From Todiramphus chloris collaris (lineage: Eukaryota > Chordata > Aves > Coraciiformes > Alcedinidae): DNA of 64,000 bases. Positions 11,513 through 26,200 of this stretch are shown here, piece after piece. Numbering within the stretch: the first letter of the stretch is position 1; the number at the start of each line of letters is the position of its first letter. The notes below the pieces were generated by a model, which saw nothing but the letters and a program-made list of their open reading frames with translations, did not search any database and had not been told where the DNA came from. The position numbers and the translations under genes are program-made. The stretch is from contig JANVCC010000152.1 in assembly GCA_025345505.1 (NCBI GenBank), positions 2,365,318 through 2,429,317 of the forward strand. Direction: 5' to 3'.

Positions 11513-14500
11513 CTACGGGAGGAAAACAGAAATCAAAGCATTCCGGGCACTCGGCCGTCTTGTAACATGCTCTCATGGAGAATCTGCAAACACTGAGGAC
11601 TTCTAGACAGTCTTCATTCAGTGTTGAAGCTGCTCTCCTACAGGACACTAAAATAGCAAAAAGCTGTGCCTTTATCATCAGAAAAAAAAAACCCGAAAGC
11701 TTACTTACAAAGTCAGTTACTGCAGGCAAAATGAAAATATAAAAACCCCCATAGATGCAGAGCACAGGTGAGGACTGGGATCCTGATAGGTCTCACTGAA
11801 CAAAGGCATGGACTGGAGGACCTGTCTTCTGCTCTTGGCTGAGCAGTCCTGCCCCCTGATCAAGTCCCACCATCCACCCATGCGCTCTGATTCTGCTCCC
11901 AGTGGTTGATGCTGCTAAAAGGAGAGCTGGGGCAAGGGACTACCTCTGAGTGTTTGAGAGAGGCTTGTGGCAAACTCAACAGCCACTGCTTTCAGCTGGA
12001 GATGTTAGGTGTTGGCTCATGCACACATCTTGTGCCTCTGGAACCTTTTGGAGCATCTCAGCAAGGTGTGGATTTGTCTCTAAGTGTCATTAGCTCAGTT
12101 TCTCTAACTACAACAGTAAGATTCTGTTTGACCAAAAGTCAATTATTTTCCAAAGATGCTACATTACCTGTGTATATCAGATAGATGACTTAACATGGCT
12201 TTTACTTTTCTTTCTTTCCTCATGTTTGTGCTGGGTTCATGGCTTTAGAGGGATTGTTAGGATTTCTCACTCTCCCTCTTGTCCCTCACACATCTGAGGT
12301 CCTCATAAAGGGAAAATCTGTGCTAGCCTGCTGGGGCAGGCAAAATGCAGAGTGAGGGAAGAGGTACAAATTGCTGCTTTCCCAATCAGCAGTTTACCCA
12401 AAGATTTTAGGTTTCTCTAACAGATGGCAGATAAGTTTAAAACGGCTGACAAGGCTGGAAATAATTTCTTATGACACATTAATTGGATTCAAGCTCTCCA
12501 AAAGCTCTTGCAATTATTTTACCTTTATGTCATGCTCTAGGAAGCATTTATTTCTGCAAACCCCATCTCAAGACAGTTCTGTCCCATTATTTATCCCCCT
12601 GAAAAGTTCAGGCTCTGTGACCTTTTTTCATCCTTCCCTGCAGCACACATTGTACTTACTCTCACTGGTTTATCCATTACACAACCCTACTGCTCTCTCC
12701 CAGTAGAGACAACTTGCCACAGCTGTCAAAGCAAGAACCCACCCAGAGCTTTGGTGGCCTGCTAAATTGGCGTGGCTAATGCAGATGTGAGGGTGCTCCA
12801 TTGTATCCATCTGTCTTTGGCCATTTTTGGCCACTTCTGGCATGAATAGTCATTTAAAACTGTGTTAGCTAGAGACGGCCTTTGGAAGGTGTCCGAACTG
12901 GTGCTAAAACTCTGCTCTGCAAGGCTCTCTGATGTGGCTTGAAGGTAATCTACTGGAGCAGACTGTGTTGTCGTGTCTATCAGTATTTTATTGTCCTTGA
13001 AGGTTCACAAAACTAGCTGGAGAAAAGCTAAGGGTCAAATTCTGAGTTCTGATGATCTCTGGAGTTGCTTCTCCTTTCCAGATGTCAGTGTCTTGACCAG
13101 CTGAACTTGAACTGGGCTGTAACCTCAATCTAAGTCACATTGGGCAGTTGAGGTCTAAACCACACTACTCTACCACTTTGCAATCACTTAGACAACTACT
13201 TACTCGGCATGGCATGAGGCATGTTAGAGGGATGCACATTTACAAGGAGCAAGAATTAACCACTACTATGAGTAGCTGGCTATTTCAAAATCCTTCACCT
13301 GTAGGATGGAATGAAACTGAGAAGAAATCAGATCTATGATCTAGAACATGCTGAGGGTTGGATGTGGCTTGGTACTCCTACAACTCAATCAAAAAGGGCT
13401 AATGGACGCATAGAGAAATAAGGCTAGATCATTTTTCATTAAAAAAATCTTTTCTTAAAGGACTTGAAACTCATCTGTATACTAGATCTGTAGATGGAAA
13501 TTGGGCCTATTAAAGCATCTGCTCAAGAGGAATTTTGGTAAACAAGATGCCCTGATTAACTGTCTGGTTTCTCTCTAGAGATGGAGCAATAGTTTCTTTT
13601 CTTCCTGTGCAACAAATTGTCCACAAACCTTGAAGGTGCTGCTCAGAAAGTGTGGTCTGGCTCAACAGGAATACAAATCAGACAGAAAAATACACACCAA
13701 TATATTACACTACGAAAAATAGCCATCATCGGATAAGCAGTTAACTTGCTTCTTATTCAAAAGGCTTTTTCCTATGGAAACTGTTCTACCAATTGTGTAT
13801 AATATACACATACCTCCCCTAAGACTACTTATACCCTGAAGGACCTACTGCCTGCACGTCTATTACCCTTACTCACCAAACATGCTTTTCCAATTATCTT
13901 TATAAATACAACACCACATATAAGCACCTGGGATAAATATTACACCATTTGTATATGGGAAATGATGATCTAAAAGATTTGCCATTAAAATATGTTTTAT
14001 ATATCCTTTTCATCCACTTTTATTTCTTTTTACCAGCAGATGATCTGACATACACAGTAAATATATATTATCTGAAAGGCTACGTTTCCTTCCTTTTATT
14101 AAAAAAGCACTAGTAACCCCTGCCTCAGGCTAGAGTGAAAGATGGAAAGGATGGTCTGACACTTACAGTACTAGCCTAAGATATGATAGATATGCATGAG
14201 AATCCACACTCTGCAACACTCTTCCTCTGAGATCTCAAGCAAGTCATTAGTTTCAGGTCTCCATCGGTAAAAGAGGAATAACGTCATTTCCCCACTGCAA
14301 CCCACTGCTTTATGGATGCGTACATTAAAGACCATGACATGCCCAGATACCCCTAGCAGTGGGACCATAAAAAGCACTTTCATTAATCAGATGGTTCACA
14401 GGCCTTGCTGTAGCAGGGCAGGGAGAAAATACTTGCCCCCTGATGACCCCATGCCTCTAGGAGAAGAAGGAAGAGCAGGGACAGCCAGCAAGGAGTGCGT

Positions 14501-17500
14501 GCTGCAAAGGGCTCCTGTCCTGCCCACTTAGCAGGCAGGATGGCTGGGCAGAGAGGAGAAGGATCCTTCAGGCAACAAGGCAAAACAATGTCTCCACTCC
14601 TAAACATGGAGAATTCACTCACTGATCTTTGATTCAGGAATTAATCCCTGGCGTTCCTCTGATTCCTTGTAATCATTGTAATGTCAGTGACACTGTTCAG
14701 TCCTCAGAGGGGGCTCTTTGATTATCATCTGGACCTTGGTACTAAGAAAAGCTTGAAGTTATTCACTTCCTAAATGAGGTACATTCAAGCAAATAGTATG
14801 GAAATCCAATGAATGGACAATGCTGTTGTCCAGGCTCAGCAGTTATTCAGACAATAACCTCAGTGCGATGACTGGTCTATTTGAGGGCTTGTAGCATCAG
14901 GTACTCTGTTCAGGACTGAATGTGTGGCACTGCTTTTTTCTTTATCTATGTGATGCAACACAGCAGAGTGCCTGATTTGCTTCGTCTTGCAGCAGAGAGA
15001 TGCAAACTCTGCATCCCCTCACCAGTGCAGCCCATGGTGCCAACAGAGACTCTCTGCACCAAGATGAAAGCAGAGAGATGCTGCTTCATCCTAGCTAGCT
15101 GGAAAATTCCAACCAAGCTTCCAACTCGCAGAGTCTTCTGGGCTTAGTTACAGTATCTCTCATTATAACTACTAGGACAGTGAGGTTAATGTATACTTAA
15201 GCATGTATTCTCTCACAGACACAAAATTCCTCACCTGTAGAGAAGTACAAAGAACAGAGAAGGCTCCAAAAGCTGATGCAATCTGTTACGTTTCAACAGT
15301 TTCATTCAATGAGCAAAATGGAGCCAAATACATATTGCAAATTATATTACAATATTAGCCTGGCTAAGATGTTTGGCCAACATCCATATTTGTGTATCAA
15401 CATAGGTAATAAAATGATCAAATGGTTCTTCTGAGACCACCTTCAGCTCACACAGTCCATCTGCAGTTACACACCATGGATACCGCATGCTGCCTACTAA
15501 TCTATCTGGGGAAATATTTTGTTAGCCGAATTACATCTCAGGTTCGTTTGTGTAAAATGCTGTATTTAATTAAAATATTACTCGTTTCAACTCCAGCCAT
15601 AACTGGGATCATGTCCAGGCTTCAGTCTTATCCAGCATAAGCCACGCAGCAGTAATGCATTAAAATGTATAATATACACTTAACTAAACCATGCAAAGTT
15701 TCACATTAGCTGCCTGGATGGAAGAACATATGCTTGCTTTTTACCATTTAACAGCTATATTTCTGGCATGATGGGAAAGTCTTTCTTTACCTATTTTTAA
15801 TCCTTTAAATTTCACAAACCAAGTTGTATCTTCACTATAGTCCTTGAAAAAAATGAAATAAATTATGGAATTCTCTTCTGCAACGGCTGTGTAATGCTTT
15901 AGATTGTAAAATCTTACCTTTCTCAGACAGATGCTCCATAGGAAAAAGGAAATGGTGATAGTGGTTTTGGCACATGTAATGTTTTCAAAGGGGGAAAAAA
16001 AAAAAAGGCCATCGACCTGCATCTCATTTTGCTCCAATTGTCTTAAAAGCAAGAGCACACAACAACAAAACCAAAAAAATGGCCTGCTTCTCAAAATCGA
16101 TGTATGAGTTACTTTATTTGAAATAGCTGAATAAATAACAACCTTATTATATTGTCTGAGTACAGTGTAGCTGGTAGGCTTTCAGCAAAGTAGTAGAAAA
16201 GCAGTTTGCTCTATGGAATTGATTATTCATCCAAGGACACCGTGTTATGATTATGAAATATTTCCATCCCTAGAGTTATCACAAATGTATGAGCTCCAAA
16301 AATTAAGCTGGACATTTGAAAACTGAAAACCATATTGCAGCATTAATTTTTAAATAGACTGCACTGGGGGAGACCTGCTTCAAAAAAATCAATGCTACTA
16401 TATGCCCCAACAGTGGTGGTGCTTTCTGACCCTTCTCCCATGGGCTTGCACAATGTGGTGGGTCTAAATTTCTTCCACCTCTGCTTTTGTTTGGAGCTCA
16501 GTGATGGTGCTGGGCACTCTGGTGCCCATCCAGCAGATACTTAAGTACATGCTAAAAATTAAGGTATGTGAGTAATTCCAATTGCCTTCAAATACAGGAA
16601 GTTAAGCAAGTGATTAAGTGCTTTGCTGGACTTATGCCAGAGTGCTCAAAAGAGCACAGGATCCCATCCTTCATCCTCTATTTGGAAAGCTTCTCCTCAT
16701 GTTTAATTTAATTGAAAGCAATGCTCAAATGATAACAACTTCACATTTATAGACCTCTAATTAATCTACTTAATGGCCTCATTTCGAAGTGCCTCCCTAT
16801 CTCACAACATGCATACCTGGTACAGAAACCCCACAACCTTACCTCTGATCTACAAATGAAATAACATACGCTTAGAAAGTCTAAGAGGAGCTTGCTTGAA
16901 AACATCTGAGTCAGGGATCCCCCAAGTGAAGTTCATGAATCAGCTGACATCCCTGAAGAGACCTTCTATGGCTACACCCCTTGAGCATAATGCCATTTGT
17001 CTACCATAGAGCACTTTCATGAGACCTTAGTCTGATGCTCTTCTGCTAAATGACCTTAACAAACAAAACTCTGGCAAATCCTGATCTTTGAAGTGATGCC
17101 ATTGCTTCAAAAGACATGCTGAATGTAATGCTTTACTTTAAATGCTCTGCTTATAGAAGACAAGGGCCAGACCTGGGAAAAGGATGTACCTACTGCAACA
17201 GCAAATCCTGTCCTACCTAAAAGCCAAGCAGGAGGCTCTGGAAAAGTAATTCCCTGTGTCCTTCCTGGCTCAATGCACGGGGGAAAGTGGAATCTTTGCA
17301 CCTCATTGGACCTCACTCATTGGACCTCACCCATTGGACATGTGAGGAGGTAGCCATGTCTGAAGCTCTCTAAATTAAAGTGACACATTAGATGTGTTCA
17401 GAGCTGAAAATCCTTTTCTTAGAGTGAAGAAGCGCAACAGAGGATGTCCTGGAGGCTGGCCTCTTGAGATCGGAGTAGAGCAGCCACAGTTCTTGTCACT

Positions 17501-18975
17501 GTTTCTTCAAGAATTATCTTTTCCTTCCAGTATCTTTTAAAGCATATTGTTTAGGTGACCGTGTTAAGTAGCAACTGAAAACATGTAATTCCTATTCCAA
17601 CTGAAAACTCAACCCAGGTGATTGCAATGAGAAGCTCTATTACTTAAGTTTTTGTAATAGAATGAATTTTTCTCTTTTGGCAGCAAAATTCCCCAGCTTC
17701 AACTAGAGATTTCCACTCAATTGCCTATGACCTGACCTGCTGTACTCCTTAATCATGATAGTTTTACACACTGAACTATAACAAAGTAAGTTCTCCTATC
17801 ATCATTCTAACTCCATGCCAGTTTGACTCCGTATCACCTCCTATTGTTTGCAAGTGCACCTTCCACCAAGGCCATTTGTTTTTGTCCAAGCATTTTTCAA
17901 AACTAAAGAATTGCAATCATTCCCTACTGATATATACTAAGAGCAATCATGATGGAACACTTCAAAGCTCTTTGATCCCATGGTTTTTGTTTTGGTTTTT
18001 GAACAAAACAAAGTTTACTAAAAAGTTTAAGCGATGCATAAGCAGAGCTTTATTGTCTTGTATAAATTTGAACAACACTGAGAGTCCCCAGTGAATGACA
18101 CAGTACTCCTATTCATGAAATATTTCAGTCTAACAGCTATAAAATTACTTGTTGCCCATTAATAACTCATCTAGACACTCTAACATTACCTAAGCATTCA
18201 GCCAAAAGAACTCTAAAGATTGCAAATACAGACACAAAAGGCTCTGTGCCATTTTTCCCACTGCTGAACTATAGGACATGGCTAAGCTACAAAGTCAATG
18301 TCTTCATTTCGTACCTTAGAGGCTCTAGCAAATATACTATACATGCAGGCTTTTGGATGAACCTAGCACTCCCTTTCCATCCAGCAGATATTTGCCATTC
18401 CACAGAAAATCAACAAGGAACAGAAATGCATGGAGAGCTTATCAATGAATATTGATTGGATATCAAGCTTCAGCTACCCCATGCCTTTCTCAACAAATAA
18501 TAATTTTAATTTACAGAGTACAGAGATCTTCACATTCAGTAGGAGACATGTTCTCAGCAGTTGGTTTCTGGAATTAACAGTGGTGTGAGGGCATATCTTC
18601 TAACCTCAACCATGCACAGAAGGCAAGAATGGCTATTTCAGAATGCATCATTTTGACTATATGGTCATATAAATGGCCAAATCTTACATCTCATGTAGAT
18701 TGGCTTCTACATGCAGACATACATAACGTTCTTAGAATGAACAGCACCCAGTGGAGCACTTTCCAAGTAAAGTACCACTAACAAGCTGCTTTTTTGATTG
18801 TTGTTGTTACTGTCATTGTCAAAATTGTTGGTTTTCCCTGTAAGCATGAAACAGATCAGACTTCATCTTCTCAATCTACAGCTGAAATGAGAACAGCATT
18901 CCCCAAATCAAGAGCCAACAGAAAACATATAATCAAGAAAAAACAACTGCGGAAAAGGTAAGTTACTTTAATTAC
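11513..18975 (-). other. FAT3 intron (7463 bases)
   Basis: This intron splits the laminin G domain between two exons. A short tandem repeat of 14-base units lies at 17301-17340. The sequence is AT-rich with many short open frames that look random. I see no recognisable transposon, RNA gene or extra exon. Confidence 0.75.
17301..17340. repeat. Short tandem repeat, three 14-base units
   Basis: The heptamer CATTGGA recurs at 17304, 17318 and 17332, exactly 14 bases apart, within a CCTCACTCATTGGA-like unit. It is a small intronic minisatellite. Confidence 0.8.
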
Positions 18976-19133
18976 CTTCAGAATTATACAGGGATTCGCT
19001 CTGGTGTACATGATAATCCCATTGCTTTGCAGCGTTCGCAGACGGAGAGCCAACTTGAATTCCTCTTTCTTGCTATTTTCAGAAACGCGGTATTTAATGT
19101 AGCTATTCCCAGCAAAGCTAAGGGAAGTGTGGC
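18976..19133 (-). CDS. FAT3: FAT3 exon: N-terminal part of the laminin G domain
   Basis: This 158-base exon runs from phase 1 to phase 0. After the split Gly codon it encodes [20 protein letters not shown], then [20 protein letters not shown] and [12 protein letters not shown], the first strands of the laminin G sandwich. The acceptor is GGTTATTTCAG before GCCACACTT and the donor is CTGAAG before GTAATTAAAG. The domain is completed by the exon at 11044-11512, so one LamG domain is split by a phase-0 intron. The sequence is nearly identical to vertebrate FAT3 as remembered. Confidence 0.96.
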
Positions 19134-20141
19134 CTGAAATAACCATTTTGAAAAGACACATGTTCTTTTATTGACACATAAAATAATCCCACAGCTGTCA
19201 AGTTAATTAAAGAATTTATAGAGATAATGACTAGAAAGAAATAAATAAACCCCAATTTTGATGGGAAAAGTTGGCATCTACTACAGAAACATACTGTTAG
19301 GTTTTTTGAAATTATTTTTCAGGGGATGGTTCAGGAAAGTTCTATGTCTCAATACTTATAAAAAAGGAGAGGTTTCTCCAAGTATACAGCATTTTTAAGG
19401 TCATACGCTCCTGAAGGAACCTATCTCGCCTCACTGACAACAGAGAGTCAAAGATGACCATTGCCTGTCAATCAGGCAGTTGAGTTAAGGGTATAAAGTT
19501 TGATATGGGCAACTGCCAGCTAAACCCTTGCAGTAAGTTTTCCGCACCCACTGCCCAGGACCACAGTGATACATATTTGTATCTGCTGTGTTTTCATCAG
19601 GGAAATAGCACATGCCCTCTGTCACACAGCCCTGGATTCACTGAAGTCAAGAGAAAACTCCACTGACTTTCCACCTGGCTCTTAAATCCCAGGGAACAAC
19701 ACAGCTGCAGGGAACTAACAAATGTCCTCAAACTTTCTTTTTGGGATGGTGCACTGTTTTCATTAATAAAGACTGGAATTTTGATAATCTAAATAGTAAG
19801 TTGAAGAGTTAATTATAGAGCTTTACCCGTGTCAGAAAAACATCTGGCACAACAGTTTCTAGGAAAAGTCCTGTTTTCTCAGCAGCCTATTTTACTGATC
19901 TGGGATTCAACAAAGTCAGTGGGAAATTTGCAGTGGGAACTGGATCACAGTCTTCATACAACCCCACAGCTATAAAGACAAGTATTTTACAGGGCTTATA
20001 AACAGATACCACCGTGAGCCAGGGCTGAGAAGGGCTAAGCAGTACATCCACTGTTAACTGCAGTGGCACCTCCACTGACAAAATGAGAATGGTAGCAGTG
20101 TTTTGTTCAAGTGAACCCCCCGTTACTGCTGTGACATGCAC
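19134..20141 (-). other. FAT3 intron (1008 bases)
   Basis: This is a short intron between the EGF-like 1 exon and the laminin G exon. Its donor is GTGCATGT, weaker than most in this gene. No repeat or other gene is seen. Confidence 0.85.
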
Positions 20142-20276
20142 CTGAACATTCGCCAAGCTTTCCTGGTGGGCACTGGCAGATGAATGGTCTCCGGTTAGCT
20201 TCATACCCCACACACTGCATGTCCCCTGGACACGGCTTCTCCAAACAGGGATCATTAGACCCTGGGCAGAGTCCTC
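20142..20276 (-). CDS. FAT3: FAT3 exon: EGF-like domain 1 (symmetric phase 1-1 exon)
   Basis: This 135-base exon (45 codons) has phase 1 at both ends. With the split Gly codons it encodes [40 protein letters not shown] and GECS, one complete EGF-like module between the membrane-proximal cadherin region and the laminin G domain. The acceptor is AACTTATTGCAG before GAGGACTCTG. The donor is TGTTCAG before GTGCATGTC. A long open frame of about 170 codons also covers this stretch in another register, but only the register given here matches FAT3 and joins its neighbours in phase. Confidence 0.95.
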
Positions 20277-23200
20277 CTGCAATAAGTTAAAAATACTGTC
20301 AGGGATACACAGTGTAAGGCATGACATGCAGTGATACAAGAGTAATGAAAGACAATTACTGATCCCACACTTTAGCACAAGCAAAGGATGGCTTAATAGT
20401 AACAACTAAAGAAAAATATTAAACCTTCACAGAAGGGATGTCCTTTGGAGAAATGCCTAGCAAAACTGTTATGGTTCTTCTTCAAAAGCTGCCCCAAACC
20501 CCATGACAATGTATTGCAAAAAACAACTATTATGAGCAGTAACTGGTTTATAATTGGTGTTGTGACTCTCAGGCCATTCATTTTCTCATAAGGTCTCCCG
20601 TGAAGGGGATTTAGCGCTATGATAAAAAAAATGACTTGAAGCTACACACTCCCTTACCCCCAGCACACCCGTAAGAAGAAAATTTAAGGAGGTAGAGTTC
20701 CCTAGGAGATAAAATAAGAAAAAAACATTCCTGAGCTACAGAATGACAGCTTTACTTTTCATCATCATACTCCATAGGACATACTGCTAGCCTGATCACA
20801 CAGCATAGCTGAACTTGATCTGTCCCCATGTTCCTCCTGACATTTCTGAGATATCACATCCTATTGTGCACCTTGCCCAGGCTGCTAAAATCTATCCTCC
20901 TTTCTTCTGGTTTTCACTACACAAGTCCCATTGCATTTGAAACAGCCCATGTCCAGGAGAAAAAAATAAAATTAAAAAAAAAATTACTTGCTGGACACTA
21001 AGAACTCAAAGTGAAGAAATTCTGAAAATCAAAAATAATTTGATTGTATTTCTTGATATTACCCGATTGAAGAAAGAAGCTTAATACTCTAAATACCCCA
21101 TTGCAATTTACAATCATATATTGGGCAAAACATGCACATCTTTTTGTATTTCTGGAAAAGCATAAGTTGGATAAAATTATTTTGAATGCTAGTGTCAACA
21201 ATTTCCTGAAACACTTTTATTAGTAAGGAATCTAATCTTGCCAAGGAATAGGTGAATTCAGAATTCCTAATTTAAAGCATGACAATGTCAAAGGAACTTC
21301 TTGCATTCCATGGGGTTTGGGTAAAACTTTGATATCACCTCTGAAAGTTTCTAAAAAGATCTATTTTGTTTGCCCAAATCTTAAAAGATATGCAAACACT
21401 GTCTACAATAACGCAAAACATGATACAACTATTGCTGCTTAATACGTGAATTCTCAGAAATACATGACTTGTACAACAGTCAGCCTTCGTTGCAGTAAGG
21501 AACCTGGTAGAGGCAGAGTCAGCTTCTACCTTTGGACACCTGTGTGTGGCTGAAGGTAGCCCTTAAGTGAAGGTAAAAAGGCAATCCTGCCCTTGCTTAT
21601 GTTGAACTGCAGCCAGAGCTTGAAAAGAGTGAAAGCCAGGTGCTGGGAAGGGACAGGAGTCTTTTGTTTTGCTTATCAAATTCATTTACTTAATACACGC
21701 AGGTGATGATTTTAACAATAAAATGTCAGCACCTTCCTACTCAACACTTTCTGAATATTGGCAGTTCTTGTTTATTGCAGGGCCCTTATCGTGTTCAAAA
21801 ATTACTTTGTTTTTTGAGCATATGTATTTTATTCACAATTTGTAAAGGAAGAAATCAACCTGTCACCATGTATATCTCCGATAGTAATGAAAGAATCTTA
21901 TTGCTCTCACATTTTAGTACAAGCCAAGCCACGCTCATAGTAAGCATAGCTGAAATTACATGGCACCCTAAGTATTTTCTGGAAAAAGAAAAATTACTAC
22001 CATGGGTTTCAAAGTGGACATGGACTGACTGCAAATATGGCAATGACTGTAAATGTCTTGCTTGATGTACAGCACAGTCAATTTAATCTTTAACATCCTC
22101 CTCTCCTTTGTCAAACATTTGTTTGAGAGGTCTATGCAGTAAACGATTTACAGTACTGCCTGTAGCACTGTTGGAAAATGATGTATGGCAATCTTTATTA
22201 ATCACTTTAGTAGGTAACATTAACAGGAATAACAGCTGCAATATACAGTTGCACTTAAAAGTCTTATGGAATCGAGAAGAAAATGTCATTTACTAAGATT
22301 CTGCACCACAGAACTATATTCTATTTAAATGAAAGGTCTGAAGAATTTAACAGAGAATGTGGTATTTTCTATAGCTTTTTTCTTTGACAAAAAACAACCC
22401 TGAAACACCGTTCTTCAGAATTCAATGTCAAGTAACCATTACTTCTGAAATTATAACAGGTGGTTAAATACTCTATGGAATGTCTCGTATTTTCTACTTG
22501 ATTCTTTCAGCTTTTTTACTTTATTCTTATGTGACAAACACACAGCACTGTGCTGTATACAGAGTATATCTCTCCTCTGAACACACTTAAACCTTTTGTG
22601 AGGTTGTAAGTCAAGGGAGCCTCTGCATAGCTGACAGACAAGTCATTTGGACAAAAGCCCCACAGCTCATCAGTGTGCAGCAGAAAGAGGCACTGAGATT
22701 TCCAAATGCGGTTTCACATCCCCTAACCTATGACTGTATCTTTGACATGAAGCAGTAAAGCAATAGCTTACTCTGTTATCCATCTCTGCCAGTTTTTTTA
22801 GCTGATTCAAACTCTGATTTGTACTTCAGCCATCCTTCCACAGTGAAAAAAATGTATGGAAAGTACCTAGTGTATTTAATGCAACTGTGGAGATACACTA
22901 AAGCACTGCTCTTCCTGGCAGGCCAAGAATAGTTCTTGTGGTAAACTACAAGTGAATAAACTGTTTATTCATCCTGCTGTAGCAGGATTTCATAGCTGTC
23001 ACAAAATTTTTAAAATATTGACTTGGGAAAAGAAATGCTTCATGCCTGTCTGTGTGGTTATAAGTACATAAGCTACAAATCTGCATTATTGCATTGCTAT
23101 ACCTAACATGCATTTTCAGGCTGATTTCACAACTGTACGGAGCAAAATTGTGAAATTGTTCAATGTAATGTTGTCCACATCAAAGATTTACAGACTGAGT

Positions 23201-26200
23201 TTAAATAAAATTACTCTAATGTTGCATTTTCACTCCAAAGAGTAGTCTATTTACCATCCGAGAAAAGATTCAAGAAATACAGATTTGAATTATCTTGTTT
23301 TTTTTTTTGTGTGTGTAGGCAAGTCCAGAAAACCCACAACATTCCCTTGAAACTCACATTAGCATTAATAAAGCTGTTCTCTCCAAGGTATCACAGGGAC
23401 ACATGAGCTAGCATCAACCAGTGCGTGGCAGGAAAAGGTGGAAGAAACCCGCTTGAATATGACAGATCATCTTCAGTTTAATTCTCTAAAAGAAGGCAAA
23501 AATATTCCTATCTCCCTACTAGTATAGTGAGGAAGAAAACACTCTTCCGTTGCAAAATGAAACATATATTTTATTCCTGTTCCTCCAAAGAACAATCAAT
23601 TCCAGGAATGTATATATATATATATTGAAAATGGAGTGCTCCAATAATATTAGCTTGATTATTTGTTGTTTTTCTGCAAGCCTACTCTCCTGAACCTCTA
23701 TGAACATTACAAAAAGTCTGTTTCTCTCGCTTGTAGAAGAAAACTTGAAAGGTCACTCCTGAAGGCCAGAGTCCCAGAAAGCATGTAAACTCCAAACTAA
23801 TAGTTTTAAACAATCTAATAATTAGTTTAGTGGGGAGGGAAGACTGTCAACTCATGAACTGCAATTTATTTTTATTTTCACGGGTCTGTGACCAGGTAGT
23901 GTAAGCAGTGCTTACTGTACACATATAAGTGCAGATAACATACATTTGTTGTGCACAAGTCAGCTACGGGTTTCAGTTAGCACAAGTGTCCCTGGAAAAC
24001 GGTGTCACGCAGTACATCCTAGTGAATAAGATTCTGTCCCAGTTTTAGAAGAACTGACACATTTGGCCTCTTCCTTGTGTTCACAGCTTCCCTTAAGACC
24101 CCTTAAGTGATAGCTAGCAATTCCCACTTGCCCCATTTCCACAGTTGTGCCCCCACTTCACACTCTATCTCTCGTTTTATATGAGATTGTGCATTTGCAG
24201 CATGGGCCTTAAAATGGGATATTTGCAGGGAGAAACATCTCTCCTTACACAAGTGCAATGCTAAAAGGACTACAGCCAAGCCAAATATATCAAATTTATC
24301 TGCATTTCTGTGTTCCCAAGCACAGACAGGACACCTTCTTCTTGGCTACCTTTTCAGGATAGCTTAAGGCTCACTAATATTTGCATTCTTCCTGAAAACG
24401 GGAAAAGTGGTGTTGTATGCACAGGAACTGGGTTCTTGATGCCCAATCCTACAAAACATCCAGGATTCTTTAAGAGTCAGTGTGTGCTCTGTAGAGCTGA
24501 GGACACAAGCCACCTCTGAATATTAAGTCCTATATTAATAGCCGATCATCACAGTCTATGATTTCCTTTTGTCAGAACATTCACAAAATGCTTAGAAGTG
24601 GCTCCATAAAGTCTGAATTGCCTGGTTTCACGAGAAAGTGGTCCAAGACTGCTATCCACTTGATTAAATAATGTGGATGTGAGAATCTGCACTTTTGCTG
24701 AACACTTCTGGGTCTATTAGAAAAATTCTTTCAAACTATTAAGCCAGAACCATATTAAACACTTGAAATGGAACTCATCTCATCTAACTTTAGGGCATGA
24801 TTCATCCGACTGATTTTAGACATCTAGGGAGAGATGTATCACATCATTAAAAATACCTCATTCTTTCCATTGTCTGCAAATGGGGCCTGGAGTGACCAGC
24901 TGAGCTGTAGATATATATACCCACATTTGTCAAGATGATTTCAATCCAGCCCTCTCCCATAAACATATTAATGTAACCTCACTTTTGCAAGATTATAATG
25001 CAGAACAACTCTGTAGCAAAGTAGTCCCAACAAAACCTGCTTCTTCCTTGCATTTTTGTCTCAACACAAAAGGATTACTTTGCATCATGAAAAGATAAAA
25101 AAACAGAATAGATTTTTCCTTCTGAAAAATAAGAATGTCATGAGAACTATTTTACACAAATAGAATTTATTCCAGTCCTCCTGTCTTTATTTTCCACAAG
25201 CACTGACAGATGTTTGCATACCTCACGTCATGTGATGGGAGATTGGCAATTGCAGAGCCCCTATAGCCACACTGAAACAAAGCCCAGTTTGTTACAGTAT
25301 TTTTCATACAAACACAAGCAGATGAGCCAGAAATCTAAGAAGACAGGCTGCTCTTGGAAAACTCTTTAGTTCAATTTCATTGATTTTAAAGGCTTAGATT
25401 GATGCACCTGAACTCTCGAACTTATCCTTCCTGAGCTGAGCTGCTGAACCTCTGAAGTTCACTCCCTCCCTCCTTTACAGTCTCCCTGCATTTTCATGTT
25501 AGGTAACTCAGTTTGCTCACAAAGGTAGTCTAGGTAAGTTATGCACAGCTGGCGTGCATAAATTGTGCATATCTGTGACATCTGCCAGTGGGAAAAACAC
25601 TCCAAGTATGATATATATTTCAAGAATGAGTGAATTAGTTCAAACTCAAGCTTTCTGGGTCATAATTGAATCAGAACTCTGGAAACATACGCAACATTTT
25701 AATGGCTTTGTCATTATTCAAGATACTAATAGTCACCGGACTGGATCACAAAATTTAGTAATAAAGAAATACCTTTCTTTATTATATTGATTGCTAAAGC
25801 TGTGTTGTTAAACAAGACAAACTAAATTTATTCTAGTATTCTGTGTGCTTTTTCCTGACTTGCTGCATTGATGTGCATCTACAAGAAGTATTTTCATTTT
25901 TCTAACTCTTTTACTGGGTCTAGTCTTCAGCCTTCATGAAAGTAAAACTAGGTATACATTCTATAACTAACATACCCTCAGAAATCTGTGTTACCTCCTC
26001 TGTGACAAAACACAGTGTGTTTATTTACCTGAATACCAAGACATTTCTTGTGGCTTCTTTAATTAAAAACAGTAGAAGAGATTGAAGCACTAAGCAATGT
26101 GGAGAAACATGAAGCATGGATTTTTTACTTCCCACATAGCTCTCTTATCTCTGTGCAAGTGAGAGGAACCAGGGTTTTCTCCTGTCTGGTAGCTATATGT

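Noticed and set aside
19887-20405. A 172-codon minus-strand open frame
   Set aside because: It overlaps the FAT3 EGF-like 1 exon in a different register, shows no domain, and ignores the clear splice sites at 20276 and 20142.
21703-22065. A 120-codon plus-strand open frame in an intron
   Set aside because: No recognisable domain, AT-rich composition like the flanks, and no splice or homology support; likely random.
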